Source: an uncultured Victivallales bacterium
Lineage (GTDB): Bacteria > Verrucomicrobiota > Lentisphaeria > Victivallales > UBA1829
Reading direction: 5' to 3'
Assembly: GCA_944390795.1 (NCBI GenBank)
Contig: CALXRI010000013.1
Location: 1-64,000, forward strand
DNA: 64,000 nt
Notes under the pieces: generated by a model
Told to the model about the DNA's origin: nothing
Databases searched by the model: none
Seen by the model: only the letters and a program-made list of their open reading frames with translations
Shown here: positions 1 through 8,085 of the stretch, piece by piece
Position numbering within the stretch: position 1 is the stretch's first letter
How the letters are laid out: each line of letters starts with the position of its first letter
Position numbers and translations under genes: made by a program

Positions 1-61
1 TTTGATGGTTTCATGGATGCTCCTTGTTTTTTGGCTGAAATATAAGTTGCATCCAGAACCA

Positions 62-337
62 TCATCTTTCAACTTTTCCTTTTCCTATGGGATGGCTGTG
101 CTTGTAAAACATGAAATGAACCTTGCCTTGGTTCGAGATTGCGCTTATCATGTTGATTTTCTCCGGTACTGGATTCACTTTCTGAACAGGTGTTTTCCCC
201 TTTGGGGAATAACTTCTGTCCTTCGATTCATCGTTCCGAATTCCAGTTTCATCACCCCAGAAAATATCTGCGTCTTCCGTTTTGGCTTGTTTCTTGATGT
301 CCGGAAATTTATTTTCCAACCAGTTCTTATTGTGCTG
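62..337 (-). pseudogene. IS630-family transposase fragment
   Basis: The minus-strand frame contains IFWGDETGI, RSYSPKGKTP and INMISAISNQGKVHFMFY, the region around the first catalytic aspartate of IS630/Tc1-type DDE transposases. The N-terminal helix-turn-helix half is absent: a TAA lies a few codons before WLENKFPDIKK. The frame ends after KGKVER, before the second Asp and the Glu. It differs in subtype from the intact copy next to it (GDETGI against ADESSV), so it is the remnant of another element. Bases 1-61 continue to the window edge without a frame I can identify. Confidence 0.75.
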
Positions 338-1466
338 GACAAATTAACGTCAGCATGGTATATTACGCATTATGCAAACGAAAAAACCAAAACAACGAAC
401 CGTAAGCAACGTCCAATCCCTGCCGGAATGCGGACGTGCTGTTATCCGCAAAAAGGTCTATGCGGCGTTCAAGTCCGGACAGACAAAATACGCAGCCGCC
501 ATGAAATGTCATGTTCATGAACGCACAGTCGGCAGATGGTATGCCAAGTTTGCCGAACACGGGATAGAGGCAATTCACGGCGGCAAGCGTGGTCCGAAAC
601 CTGGTGGCGAGAAGCACAAGCTTTCCGATCTCCAGCTTGCGGAATTGAAAAGAATCATCACAGACAGAACACCGGATCAGCTGAAATTCAAGTTTGCCTT
701 GTGGTCATCCAAGGCTGTCAAGGAGTTGGTCTCCCGCAAGTATGGAGCTCAAATCTGTCGCCGTACTGCGCGCAGATACATGCAGAAGCTTGGTTTCACC
801 TACAAAACGCCGATCAGACTTGCCAGGGAGCAGAATCCCGCCAAAGTTGAGGCCTGGCTCAAAGAGGAATATCCTGCCATACGGAAAAAAGCCGCCGCAG
901 AAAAGGGAACAATCTTCTGGGCAGACGAATCCTCTGTTCTCACGTGCGAGACAAAGGTGCGAGGTTATTCTCCGAAAGGGACGGCGCCGTTGCTGCGAAC
1001 ATCTGTGAATCGCTCAATTCGCTGCAATATGATTTCCGCCGTCAGCAACCGGGGAGACATGAGATTTATGATCTTCGAGGGAGCAATGAATGTCGATGTA
1101 TTCAAGGATTTCCTCACGAGACTGAACAGGGAAATCAAAGGAAAGATTTTTCTTATCGTGGACAATCTGAAAGTCCATCATGCCAGATATCTTACAGAAT
1201 GGCTGGAGAGCCGGAGCAGGATGCTGGAACTCTTTTATCTGCCCAGCTATTCTCCGGAACTGAATCCCGATGAATATCTGAACCGGGATCTGAAAGCAAG
1301 ATTGGCGGAACAGAATCTTCCTACCTCAAAGGGCGCCTTGAGACAAAGTGTTGAAATGCATATGAGAAAAAGACAGAGTGCCCCTGATTCCATCAAAAAA
1401 TTCTTTGAAAAAGACGAGGTTCGTTATGCATCTGAAGATTACTGACATTTTCTATGGCCAGCACAA
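330..1466 (+). mobile_element. Complete IS630-family insertion sequence
   Basis: The ends read TTGTGCTGG (330-338) and its exact reverse complement CCAGCACAA (1458-1466). TA stands immediately outside both (328-329 and 1467-1468), the duplicated TA target known for IS630/Tc1-mariner elements. One transposase gene fills the element. Joining the flanks across a single TA restores an IS5-type transposase frame ending AAWVF then TAA, so the element seems to have inserted at that stop codon. Confidence 0.8.
372..1445 (+). CDS. IS630-family transposase
   Basis: A 357-residue DDE transposase that catalyses cut-and-paste movement of its own element at TA sites. The N-terminal 120 residues are a helix-turn-helix region (KYAAAMKCHVHERTVGRWY). 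The catalytic core follows: D185 in IFWADES, D264 in FLIVDNLKVHH and E301 in YSPELNPDEYLNRDLK, a D-to-E spacing of 36 intervening residues. Length and motif order are normal for the family, with no stop or frameshift, so it may be active. The ATG lies 42 bp inside the left inverted repeat and the stop is 21 bp inside the right one. Confidence 0.9.
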   Translation: MQTKKPKQRTVSNVQSLPECGRAVIRKKVYAAFKSGQTKYAAAMKCHVHERTVGRWYAKFAEHGIEAIHGGKRGPKPGGEKHKLSDLQLAELKRIITDRTPDQLKFKFALWSSKAVKELVSRKYGAQICRRTARRYMQKLGFTYKTPIRLAREQNPAKVEAWLKEEYPAIRKKAAAEKGTIFWADESSVLTCETKVRGYSPKGTAPLLRTSVNRSIRCNMISAVSNRGDMRFMIFEGAMNVDVFKDFLTRLNREIKGKIFLIVDNLKVHHARYLTEWLESRSRMLELFYLPSYSPELNPDEYLNRDLKARLAEQNLPTSKGALRQSVEMHMRKRQSAPDSIKKFFEKDEVRYASEDY

Positions 1467-2223
1467 TAAAAGACCCAAGCCGCAATACACCTGATTTGTA
1501 CTGCAGCAAGAAACGAAGCGGCTTTTTTAGCATATCTGGTTGCGACACCGCGCCAACGTTTTAATATCATGAATGCATTTTCGACAAAATGCCGTAACTT
1601 GTACAATTCCTTGTCGTATTCACGTTGTATTTTGCGATTCTTTCTTGGCGGAATAACTGCCTTCATCCCTGCTTTTTCCGCTTTCTCGACTATTGCGTCC
1701 GAATCATAACCACGGTCTGCCAGAAGAACCTTCGCTTTGATGTTATCAATCAAGGCTTCAGCCTGCTTACAATCCGCCGTGGTACCTTCTGTAATAAGGA
1801 TTCTGACCGGCATACCATGCGCATCCACGGCCAAATGTATCTTGGTGTTGAGCCCCCTTTTGTCTTGGCCATATCTTGATTGCCTCCACGAGCACCACTC
1901 CCATGTGCATGAACTTTGATATGACTTGCATCAATCATCAACAGCTCAAATTCTGGATTGTCAATCAATTCCTGCAATAATTTCTCCCAAACTCCTTTGT
2001 CACGCCAACGGCAAAAACGCCGGTGAGTATTTTTCCAATCTCCGTAACTCGGTGGCAAATCACGCCAAGGAGCCCCCGTTCGTAAAATCCAAAATACCGC
2101 ATTGATAAATTGCCGGTTGTCGCGAGCGTTGCCGCCCCAAGTTCCCTTGCGCCCAGGCAGCAAAAATTCGATTTTAGCCCAAGATTCATCCGATATATCA
2201 TGTCGTTCGTATGCATTCGCCAT
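1439..2223 (-). CDS. IS5-family transposase made by -1 frameshift
   Basis: Two overlapping minus-strand frames encode one DDE transposase. Frame A starts at 2223 (MANAYERHD, preceded by TAGGA) and carries WGGNARDNRQFINAVFWIL and the first Asp in LLMIDASHIKVH. Frame B carries the second Asp in LLADRGYDSD and the Glu in HFVENAFMILKRWRG. They are offset by -1 and meet at AAAAGGGGG (minus strand, 1853-1861), the A AAA GGG slippery type used in the IS427 group. The last codons (CAGHRKCQ) are read from inserted IS630 sequence; the original frame likely ended AAWVF-stop. Confidence 0.8.
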
Positions 2224-2283
2224 TTTTCCTACATCCTTTTTTGACGTTTGCATAATATAGCACAAATCTATTGACGGCACAAC
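1467..2283 (-). mobile_element. IS5-family (IS427-like) element, 3' end disrupted
   Basis: The element reads leftward. Its 5' end is placed at 2283 because CTAG follows directly (2284-2287), matching the CTAR-type targets of the IS427 subgroup, and because an unrelated frame begins there. The 3' terminal inverted repeat expected beyond the transposase stop is not found. An IS630 copy and an IS630 fragment occupy that side, so this copy is probably immobile on its own. Confidence 0.65.
1853..1861 (-). promoter_or_regulatory. Slippery sequence for -1 ribosomal frameshifting
   Basis: On the minus strand the run is AAAAGGGGG. Frame A reads AAA GGG GGC here; slipping back one base gives the frame coding for KRGLNTK and the rest of the IS5-type transposase. 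This is seen directly; programmed use is inferred from the known behaviour of IS427-group elements. Confidence 0.55.
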
Positions 2284-2480
2284 CTAGCGATATTGTGCCG
2301 GTCTACAAGGAATTCAAGAACCCCTCTCACGAGGAGTTCCTGGAACCGACGCGATGGAGCCTCCTGAATGCGTTCACGGAGACGATCAAGAAATATACGC
2401 CGCAGCGGGTGGATGTCTCCTATGCCGCCTTGAACCGCTGTTTCGGTCTGGACGGCAATCGTCCCGAGCTCTGGAATTGA
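2284..2480 (+). pseudogene. C-terminal remnant of a DUF932-like gene
   Basis: An open frame enters from the IS5 end and runs to TGA at 2478-2480, encoding DIVPVYKEFKNPSHEEF and EPTRWSLLNAFTETIK. The P-H-E-E-F and WSLxNAFTE pattern resembles the C-terminal part of DUF932 (phage/plasmid-related) proteins. The N-terminal part is missing because the IS5-type element begins at its 5' edge. The family call comes from a short segment and could be wrong; the truncation is clear. Confidence 0.4.
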
Positions 2481-2499
2481 TCGACAGCTTATTCAAAAA

Positions 2500-2763
2500 A
2501 ACTTCGTGCAGGACTTTCAGTCCTGCCGCGGTCCAGCTGCGCAAGCTGGTCGCCGCAGGCGAAATCCCCTGAAGCGAAAACACATTTCATTCAGAGATAA
2601 ATCCGGTCCCGCCAGCTCTTCCAGAAGAGGGAGAGATTCCGGGAAACCCCGTCGTATCAGGGGAATCCCGGAGCGCCGCCAGCGCGAAGTGATGCCCCGC
2701 GCGGGATGGAAACAGGCATCACGGAGGTCGAAGGAGTTCAAGCCTTCCCTCCGTCTTTTTTTT
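2500..2763 (+). ncRNA. Hairpin-rich stretch, candidate structured RNA
   Basis: There is no convincing coding frame, but successive perfect inverted repeats occur on one strand. They are GCAGGACT/AGTCCTGC (2508-2526, TTC loop), CCAGCT/AGCTGG (2533-2549), CGCC/GGCG (2551-2561), CTCTT/AAGAG (2616-2629), TCCGGGA/TCCCGGA with inner CCCC/GGGG (2638-2672), GTGATGCC/GGCATCAC (2689-2722), and finally a terminator. I cannot match it to a known RNA family. It could instead be the decayed 3' region of the truncated gene upstream. Confidence 0.3.
2721..2763 (+). terminator. Rho-independent terminator
   Basis: ACGGAGG (2721-2727) pairs with CCTCCGT (2748-2754), with an inner GAAGG/CCTTC helix, followed by a run of eight T (2756-2763). 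This is one of the clearest terminators in the window. It would end a rightward transcript coming from the truncated gene or the hairpin-rich stretch. Confidence 0.75.
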
Positions 2764-2901
2764 ACTGTGCAGTGAGGAGCAAAAGCAGAAGCCCTTTCCA
2801 TTTGAAATTGAATTTCCCGTAATTTTTTTACATTCTCTTTGACAGGCAGCCGAAGGGGTAGAAAAAATCTGTCTCAGAATGGCATTTCTATCTCGCGTGT
2901 G

Positions 2902-2919
2902 CGCGCATATATATGCGCG
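2902..2919. repeat. Perfect 18-bp palindrome
   Basis: CGCGCATATATATGCGCG equals its own reverse complement and is an alternating purine-pyrimidine run, a sequence type prone to unusual DNA structure. An AT-rich segment follows immediately. Confidence 0.7.
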
Positions 2920-2944
2920 TTTAAATAATAAATTTCACAGAACC

Positions 2945-3040
2945 GTCCGAAACGTCCGAGCAGACTCAAAATGCCGGATTTCATCCGTCCGAGTGCCGTC
3001 CGGGAAACGTCCGGAACTGTCCGAAAGGCAGGAAAGTCCG
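2945..3040 (+). repeat. Seven same-strand GTCCG pentamers
   Basis: GTCCG begins at 2945, 2954, 2987, 2998, 3009, 3019 and 3036. Several intervals are 9 to 11 bp, close to one helical turn. All are in the same orientation. The function is unknown. Confidence 0.6.
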
Positions 3041-3280
3041 GAAGAATCGCAGGGATAGAGCCATGTGATCCGATGCCGGAAGGAAAACTCCCCCTTGAAA
3101 AAACGCCCATTGGAGCTAGATTCAAAAAGTGCGCTCCGAATGTGGGACGAATGTTTCCTTTTTACATTCGAAAAACAGCGGAAAAAGAGGAAAAGAATCG
3201 AAAAGGAGACGAAAGAAGACAAATTAATATAACTTTATAAAACTGAGTTCAAATGAAAGGACTTACGTCAGAAAAAGAGT

Positions 3281-3354
3281 TGGCAACCCCGTCAGGATTC
3301 GAACCTGAACTGAGTGGACCAAAACCACTTGTGCTACCGTTACACAACGGGGTT
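3281..3354 (-). tRNA. tRNA-Gln (UUG)
   Basis: On the minus strand the acceptor arms AACCCCG and CGGGGTT pair fully. The anticodon stem is AGTGG/CCACT with loop TTTTGGT, giving anticodon TTG. The T-arm holds GTTCGAATC and CCA is encoded at 3281-3283. It lies 58 bp downstream of the DedA gene on the same strand and could be cotranscribed. No second copy of its 3' end is seen nearby, so there is no evidence of use as an integration site. Confidence 0.95.
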
Positions 3355-3412
3355 GCGGAAACGCCGTTTACTATAAACCTTTTTCAGGTCTTTTCCAGCC
3401 GCACCGGAAAAA

Positions 3413-4090
3413 TTATTCCGCTTTTGCCTCGGGCTTCATGATGAACTTGTGCACCGCAATATAGACTGCAATCACCGCGACTAGGAAGAGTATGATCCAG
3501 ATATAATGTTCGGCAATCATGTCCTTGCCCTTGTGAACCATTTCCGGATATCCCATGTCTTTGGTCAGATGCGCCAGATACCAGCCGATTCCTGCAAGAA
3601 TCGCGGTCCAGATTCCCGCCCCAAGGCCGGTAAAAAGCGTGAAACGTCCGAACTGCATCCGGGAAAGTCCGGCGGGAATGGAAATCAGCTGCCGGATCGC
3701 CGGAAGAAGCCGGCAGACGAACGTCGCAATGTCGCCGTATTTCCGGAAAATCTCCTCCGCCCTGTCCAGATGTTCCTCGGAAAGAAAGAAATACTTGCCG
3801 TACTTATGCAGAAACGGCCGCCCCAGCCAGACGGAAAGATAGTAATTCACATATGCTCCCGCGAGCGAGCCGAGAAGTCCGAAGACAATGGAGAGAAGCA
3901 GATCCAGCCAGGGAATCCCCGTGGTCAGAGCACCCCGGTAGGCAAGGAATCCGGCGGGGATCATCACCACTTCGCTGGGGAACGGAATGAAGGAGCTTTC
4001 AATCGTCATGAAGACAAAGATAATAATAAACCCCCAGACCGCCGCATGCGATGCGGCGAACTCAATATGTCCGGCAATAACGTCTACCAT
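3413..4090 (-). CDS. DedA family membrane protein
   Basis: A 225-residue polytopic inner-membrane protein of the DedA/SNARE-associated superfamily, whose members act in lipid carrier recycling and envelope homeostasis. The N-terminal re-entrant motif is visible (TIESSFIPFPSEVVMIPAGFLA). The paired-arginine segment RLLPAIRQLISIPAGLSRM carries the arginines known to matter in this family. The C-terminus ends with a long membrane helix (WIILFLVAVIAVYIAV) and a charged tail. AAGGTGCAGG precedes the ATG closely. Length is typical. The gene is divergent from lgt, and the two share a 147-bp AT-rich spacer. The exact substrate cannot be read from sequence. Confidence 0.9.
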   Translation of the reverse strand: MVDVIAGHIEFAASHAAVWGFIIIFVFMTIESSFIPFPSEVVMIPAGFLAYRGALTTGIPWLDLLLSIVFGLLGSLAGAYVNYYLSVWLGRPFLHKYGKYFFLSEEHLDRAEEIFRKYGDIATFVCRLLPAIRQLISIPAGLSRMQFGRFTLFTGLGAGIWTAILAGIGWYLAHLTKDMGYPEMVHKGKDMIAEHYIWIILFLVAVIAVYIAVHKFIMKPEAKAE

Positions 4091-4237
4091 CCTGCACCTT
4101 GTTTTTATTTTTTAACTGTTTTTTAATCATTCTCCATTATGAATGGACAGAAAGCTGTGTTACATTACCGCATGTTCTTTTTTTTTCCAGCTTCGGATGG
4201 AAATTTAACGGAATTTTAACAGAATGGAAGCGGAATC

Positions 4238-5083
4238 ATGCACAGTATCGCTTTTCAAATCGGCGGATTGAGTATTCACTGGTACGGAATTTTCATCGCT
4301 CTGGGCTTTCTTGCCGCGCTGGTCGTGCTGCAATGCAAGCGCAAATACGCGGGCATGACGCCGGATCAGATTTTCGACATCGGAATCATTGCCGTTGTCG
4401 GCGGAGTCATCGGGTCGCGTATTTTTTACGTCATTGAATTCTGGCATCAGTTTTCCGGAAATCCTCTGAAAATCTTCCGCATCGACCAGGGAGGACTTGT
4501 TTTTTACGGAGGTTTTCTTCTTGTGCTTGTCATCCTCTGGCTTTACTCCCGCTGGAAGAAACTTTCCATAGCACGGATTTTCGATATCTACGGACCGGCA
4601 ATGGCTCTCGGACATGCCTTCGGACGGATCGGCTGTTTCATGCAGGGATGCTGTTTCGGGCGCCCGACACAGAACTGCGGCGTCTCCTTTCCTCCCGGAA
4701 CGGCGCCCGCGTTGAAGTATCCGGATTTCACCACGGCGAAAATCGCCGAGAACGGGCACGCGTTCATCCGTTCGCTGGCATTGCATCCGGTTCAGCTTTA
4801 TGAATCTTTCGCGAATCTTGTGCTCTGCATTGTTCTGCTTCTGCTGTTCAGAAAGGTCAGAAAGGTCGGACAGGTCGCGGCGTCCTATTTCATCGGATAC
4901 GGACTCATCCGCTTTTCCCTCGAGTTTCTGCGCGGCGACCACACGGATTCCATTCTCGGCATGACACCCGCGCAGTTCATCGGCGTCGTCATCATGATCC
5001 CCTGCGGAATTTTCTTCTATCTTTATTTCGGAAAATACGGGGAAGACGCTTATGGCGGAGCTGAAAAAACGGCAGGAAAATGA
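4238..5083 (+). CDS. lgt: Prolipoprotein diacylglyceryl transferase
   Basis: Inner-membrane enzyme that transfers diacylglycerol from phosphatidylglycerol to the lipobox cysteine of prolipoproteins, the first step of lipoprotein maturation. The 281 residues carry IHWYGIFIALGFLAAL, the GGLVFYGGF segment, the signature HAFGRIGCFMQGCCFG and HPVQLYES. Where many relatives have NG before the CC pair, this protein has QG. Seven or so hydrophobic segments fit the family. At least six lipobox proteins are encoded in this window. The 3' end overlaps the next gene by 32 bp, implying translational coupling. Confidence 0.95.
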   Translation: MHSIAFQIGGLSIHWYGIFIALGFLAALVVLQCKRKYAGMTPDQIFDIGIIAVVGGVIGSRIFYVIEFWHQFSGNPLKIFRIDQGGLVFYGGFLLVLVILWLYSRWKKLSIARIFDIYGPAMALGHAFGRIGCFMQGCCFGRPTQNCGVSFPPGTAPALKYPDFTTAKIAENGHAFIRSLALHPVQLYESFANLVLCIVLLLLFRKVRKVGQVAASYFIGYGLIRFSLEFLRGDHTDSILGMTPAQFIGVVIMIPCGIFFYLYFGKYGEDAYGGAEKTAGK

Positions 5084-6011
5084 CACCCTGCGTCTGACGG
5101 TCCCGGAGCAATTCGCCGGAATGCGCCTGGATCAGTGTCTGGCGCAACTGTGCGGCGATTTTTCCCGCAGCCGTCTGCAGAACCTGATCCGGCAGGGGGC
5201 GGTCGCACGGAACGGCGCCGTCTGCGATTCTCCCCGGACTGCTGTTGCAGCGAATGACCGGATTGAACTCAGTCTCCCGCCGGAACCGGAACCGTTCCGA
5301 GCCGAACCGGAACGGATCGGCCTTGATGTCCTTTATGAGGACGAATTTCTTCTGGTGCTCAACAAACCGGCAGGCATGGTGGTGCATCCCGCCGCTGGAA
5401 ACTGGAGCGGAACGCTTGTCAATGCACTGCTCGGGCGTGATCCAGGACTGGCGGCGGATTTCGAAGAGATGGATCCCGGACGTCCCGGCATCGTGCACCG
5501 TCTGGACAAGGATACCTCCGGGTGCCTTGCCGTCGCAAAGACGCCCCGGGCGTTGTGCAGACTGTCCGAGTCGTTCGCCTCGCGGCGCGTCTCCAAAGTC
5601 TATGCGGCGATTCTCGCGGGACATTTCAAAGAAAAAACGGGGGAACTGTGCGGCCGGATCGGACGCCATCCGGTGGACCGCAAGAAGATGGCGGTTGTCC
5701 GGAGCGGCGGCAAAGAGGCCCTTACCCGCTACCGGATTGCAGAGGAGGGACGGATTGACGGCATCGACGCCTCCTTTGCGGAAATCCGTATTTTCACAGG
5801 CAGAACGCACCAGATCCGAGTGCATATGGCCTCGCTGGGACATCCGGTCGCGGGAGACGCCGTTTACGGCGGAGCGCGCAGGCTTCCCGCACCAAGGCAG
5901 ATGCTTCACGCATGGAAACTGACCCTCCCGCATCCGGAAACGGGAAAGGAAATGGCTTTCGAAGCTCCATTTCCGCCCGACTTTTCGGAAATGCTCGCCG
6001 GACTTCATTGA
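5052..6011 (+). CDS. RluA-family pseudouridine synthase (RluD-like)
   Basis: Isomerises specific uridines in rRNA (or tRNA) to pseudouridine. An S4 RNA-binding domain occupies about residues 20-75 (MRLDQCLAQLC, SRSRLQNLIRQGAV). The catalytic domain holds LNKPAGMVVHPAAGN and the RluA signature HRLDKDTSG at 149-157 with catalytic D152. The C-terminal motif GRTHQIRVHMASLGHPVAGD is intact. The 319-residue length and S4 domain fit the RluC/RluD branch better than RluA; the target uridine cannot be assigned. It starts inside lgt. The next gene converges from the other strand. Confidence 0.92.
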   Translation: MAELKKRQENDTLRLTVPEQFAGMRLDQCLAQLCGDFSRSRLQNLIRQGAVARNGAVCDSPRTAVAANDRIELSLPPEPEPFRAEPERIGLDVLYEDEFLLVLNKPAGMVVHPAAGNWSGTLVNALLGRDPGLAADFEEMDPGRPGIVHRLDKDTSGCLAVAKTPRALCRLSESFASRRVSKVYAAILAGHFKEKTGELCGRIGRHPVDRKKMAVVRSGGKEALTRYRIAEEGRIDGIDASFAEIRIFTGRTHQIRVHMASLGHPVAGDAVYGGARRLPAPRQMLHAWKLTLPHPETGKEMAFEAPFPPDFSEMLAGLH

Positions 6012-6115
6012 CGGCGGGAAACATCCGCGCCGCAGAAAACCGGTATTGTTTCAGAACCATCGGGCATCGCCGCCCCTTCCTGGGAGATCAGGCCGGGCTT
6101 CGCATCTCATTCCGG

Positions 6116-6733
6116 TCAGCGAAGATCATGATATTCGCACAGTTCCCGGATCCATTGCATCAACTTCTGCCTGTAATCCGCGGAAAGAGCGGGTTCCGGC
6201 AGGCGCCGGTCCCTGGCGTATTCCAGAAGCGATTCCAGAAGCTGCTCCCGGCGGAGATTGTTTGTTCCGGAAATTTCCGGAACGAACCCTGATTCATGCA
6301 AAAACATCAGCTTCGCCGCCGCAAGGGGAAATTCGGGATTTTCCGCCGTGGTCAAACGGAATAAAAGCGTCTCAAGCGCATGAAATGTTTCCGGCGCTTC
6401 CAGCATGGGTTTCGTGTGTTTCAGGAGAAATGCCGCATAATCGCACATCGCAAGATAATTTTCCATCCGTGCCGCGATTGCGTCAAAAGCTTCGGCGGGT
6501 TCATGGGCGGTCAGCGTGCAGAGCGTTCCGGAGGAGTGGAGACGCGGGGGACGGAACTCAATGACGAGTTCCCGGAAAAGTTCGGCATAAGGAAACTTTT
6601 TCGCTCCTGTGCCGCGGGCGCCTTTCAGGAGGAAATCCAGCCTTCCGAAATCCGGAGAGAGTCCGGACACAATCAGACTGCTTTCCTGATAGGGAATTTT
6701 CCTGAGTATGATGTAAAACGTTTTTTCCGCCAT
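6116..6733 (-). CDS. recO: DNA repair protein RecO
   Basis: Recombination mediator that, with RecR, helps load RecA on SSB-coated DNA. The 205 residues begin with the OB-fold segment typical of RecO (MAEKTFYIILRKIPYQESS, then LSPDFGRLDFLLKGARG). A helical C-terminal domain follows. The zinc-binding cysteines of some RecO proteins are absent. The start at 6733 is preferred over upstream ATGs because AGAGTGGAA lies just before it. RecO is weakly conserved, so the call rests on the N-terminal pattern and length. Confidence 0.8.
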   Translation of the reverse strand: MAEKTFYIILRKIPYQESSLIVSGLSPDFGRLDFLLKGARGTGAKKFPYAELFRELVIEFRPPRLHSSGTLCTLTAHEPAEAFDAIAARMENYLAMCDYAAFLLKHTKPMLEAPETFHALETLLFRLTTAENPEFPLAAAKLMFLHESGFVPEISGTNNLRREQLLESLLEYARDRRLPEPALSADYRQKLMQWIRELCEYHDLR

Positions 6734-6789
6734 TTCCACTCTTTCTCCGCGCATGTAATATAACGGACGCGCAGAGTGAATGCAACGGA

Positions 6790-6826
6790 AAAAAGAAAAA
6801 CCGGCGGCCTTTTCCGGCAGCCGGTT
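6790..6826 (-). terminator. Rho-independent terminator after the sugar oxidoreductase gene
   Basis: On the minus strand AACCGGC (6826-6820) pairs with GCCGGTT (6805-6799), with an additional CC/GG pair inside, followed by TTTCTTTTTT. It lies 20 bp beyond the stop of the Gfo/Idh gene. Confidence 0.75.
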
Positions 6827-6846
6827 CAAAGCGGAAGAGCTGTCGT

Positions 6847-7932
6847 TTATACGATTTCCACCGGTTTCCCGCTGCCGGCGGAGGCATAGACCGCATCCAG
6901 TATTTTCATGACGGTGACGCCTTCCTCCGGCTGTACCAGGAACGGCTTGTCATCGCGCACGGCATCAGCGAAAAGATGAAATGCGCCCGGCATCGGCTGC
7001 GCGGCATGCATCTTCCCATCGAAGTGTCTGCCCGCGACATCGTAATAATACTCGACGTCATAGGTGTAGCCTTCCTTCAGATTGTACTGATACATGCCGC
7101 CCCTGTCGCCGAGAAGGCGGATGGTCTGCAGCTCGTTTTCCTTGATGTTGCACGCCCAGGACGCATCCAGCTCGAGGGTCGCGCCGTTGCGGAATTTTAT
7201 CATGGCGCAGGCAAGATCCTCCACGGTGTAGCTCAGGGAGCGTTCCCTTGCCATCCGGGATCCGAACTTGTCATAGGTGCTCGCCAGCACCCATGCCGGT
7301 TCCGGATATCCCATCAGCCACAGCGCGAGATCAAGCCGATGCACGCCGAGGTCGATCAGCGGTCCTCCGCCGGATTGCTTCTTGTCATAAAACCAGGACC
7401 CCATCGGCGCGCCGGAAGCGGTATTGAAATTACTCGCAGCCATGCCGGGAATGCCGCGGCGCCGGAACCAGACGCTGCGGGCGTAATAGATGTCGCCGAG
7501 AACACCTTCTCCGATCATGTCCTTCATCGCGCGCGACTGCGGATTGAAACGGTAGGAGAAATCAATTCCCAGTTTTCTGCCGGTCCGTTTTGCCGTGTCA
7601 AGCATCTCCTGCGCCTCCCGCGCATTGAGCGCCATCGGTTTTTCGCAGAGAACATGCGCGCCGGATTCCAGCGCGGCGATGGTCAGCGGTTTGTGCTGAT
7701 CGTTCGGAATGGCGACGGAAACAATGTCAAGTTTTTCCTTTTCGATCATTTCCGCGCCCTCGTGATAAATCCTGCCTTTGAAGGAGGGATGATTGACAGG
7801 GAGAAGCGCGCGGCGGTCCTCCCGGCGGTCGGCGATTGCAACCACCTCCACATCGGGATGGGTCAGATACCCCGCAAGATGCGCGCTTCCCATTCCCAGA
7901 CCGATTACGCCGGCTTTCAGTTTTTCAGCCAT
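6847..7932 (-). CDS. Gfo/Idh/MocA family NAD(P)-dependent oxidoreductase
   Basis: Probably oxidises or reduces a sugar, inositol or related polyol in the cytoplasm. The N-terminal Rossmann fold shows KAGVIGLGMGSAHLAGYL and the family motif CEKPMALNAREAQEM. The second domain has SGGGPLIDLGVHRLDLALWLMG with the usual catalytic-region Asp and His. About 361 residues. The start at 7932 is chosen because AAGGA lies 9 bases upstream; an ATG 9 bp earlier almost touches that site. It follows a ThuA-like gene on the same strand 153 bp away, a common pairing in sugar catabolism. The substrate is unknown. Confidence 0.9.
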   Translation of the reverse strand: MAEKLKAGVIGLGMGSAHLAGYLTHPDVEVVAIADRREDRRALLPVNHPSFKGRIYHEGAEMIEKEKLDIVSVAIPNDQHKPLTIAALESGAHVLCEKPMALNAREAQEMLDTAKRTGRKLGIDFSYRFNPQSRAMKDMIGEGVLGDIYYARSVWFRRRGIPGMAASNFNTASGAPMGSWFYDKKQSGGGPLIDLGVHRLDLALWLMGYPEPAWVLASTYDKFGSRMARERSLSYTVEDLACAMIKFRNGATLELDASWACNIKENELQTIRLLGDRGGMYQYNLKEGYTYDVEYYYDVAGRHFDGKMHAAQPMPGAFHLFADAVRDDKPFLVQPEEGVTVMKILDAVYASAGSGKPVEIV

Positions 7933-8085
7933 AAGATTCATTCCTTGCTGTCTGTTGCAGAGTTTCTGGAATCCGCAGAGGAGGTGCAGCGGAACACCTT
8001 AACGCATCCGGGCCTTCCTGCGGAACAATGCCAAGCGCTCAGGGAAATTAGAACGGCGGCATCATACGGAATCTGTACTGCCCTG

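Larger units (their letters stand above)
2764..3280. other. Non-coding stretch with palindrome and GTCCG repeats
   Basis: Open frames here have no protein-like character and no ribosome binding sites. The stretch holds an 18-bp palindrome (2902-2919), an AT-rich segment just after it (TTTAAATAATAAATTTCA) and seven GTCCG pentamers (2945-3040). Palindrome, AT-rich DNA and phased repeats recall origin or partition sites, but that is speculation. Otherwise I see nothing in it. Confidence 0.4.

Noticed and set aside
370-2253. Shared 12-bp ATTATGCAAACG at the IS630 start and, inverted, in the IS5 leader
   Set aside because: It lies inside both elements at early codons (Met-Gln-Thr) and not at either end. 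The true IS630 ends are at 330 and 1466, so this is probably coincidence.
2874-3240. Open frames of 80-95 codons on both strands
   Set aside because: No ribosome binding sites, low-complexity composition, and frames overlap on both strands across the repeat region.
3281-3354. tRNA-Gln as attachment site of a mobile element
   Set aside because: No repeat of the tRNA 3' end and no integrase gene is seen in the flanking 3 kb.
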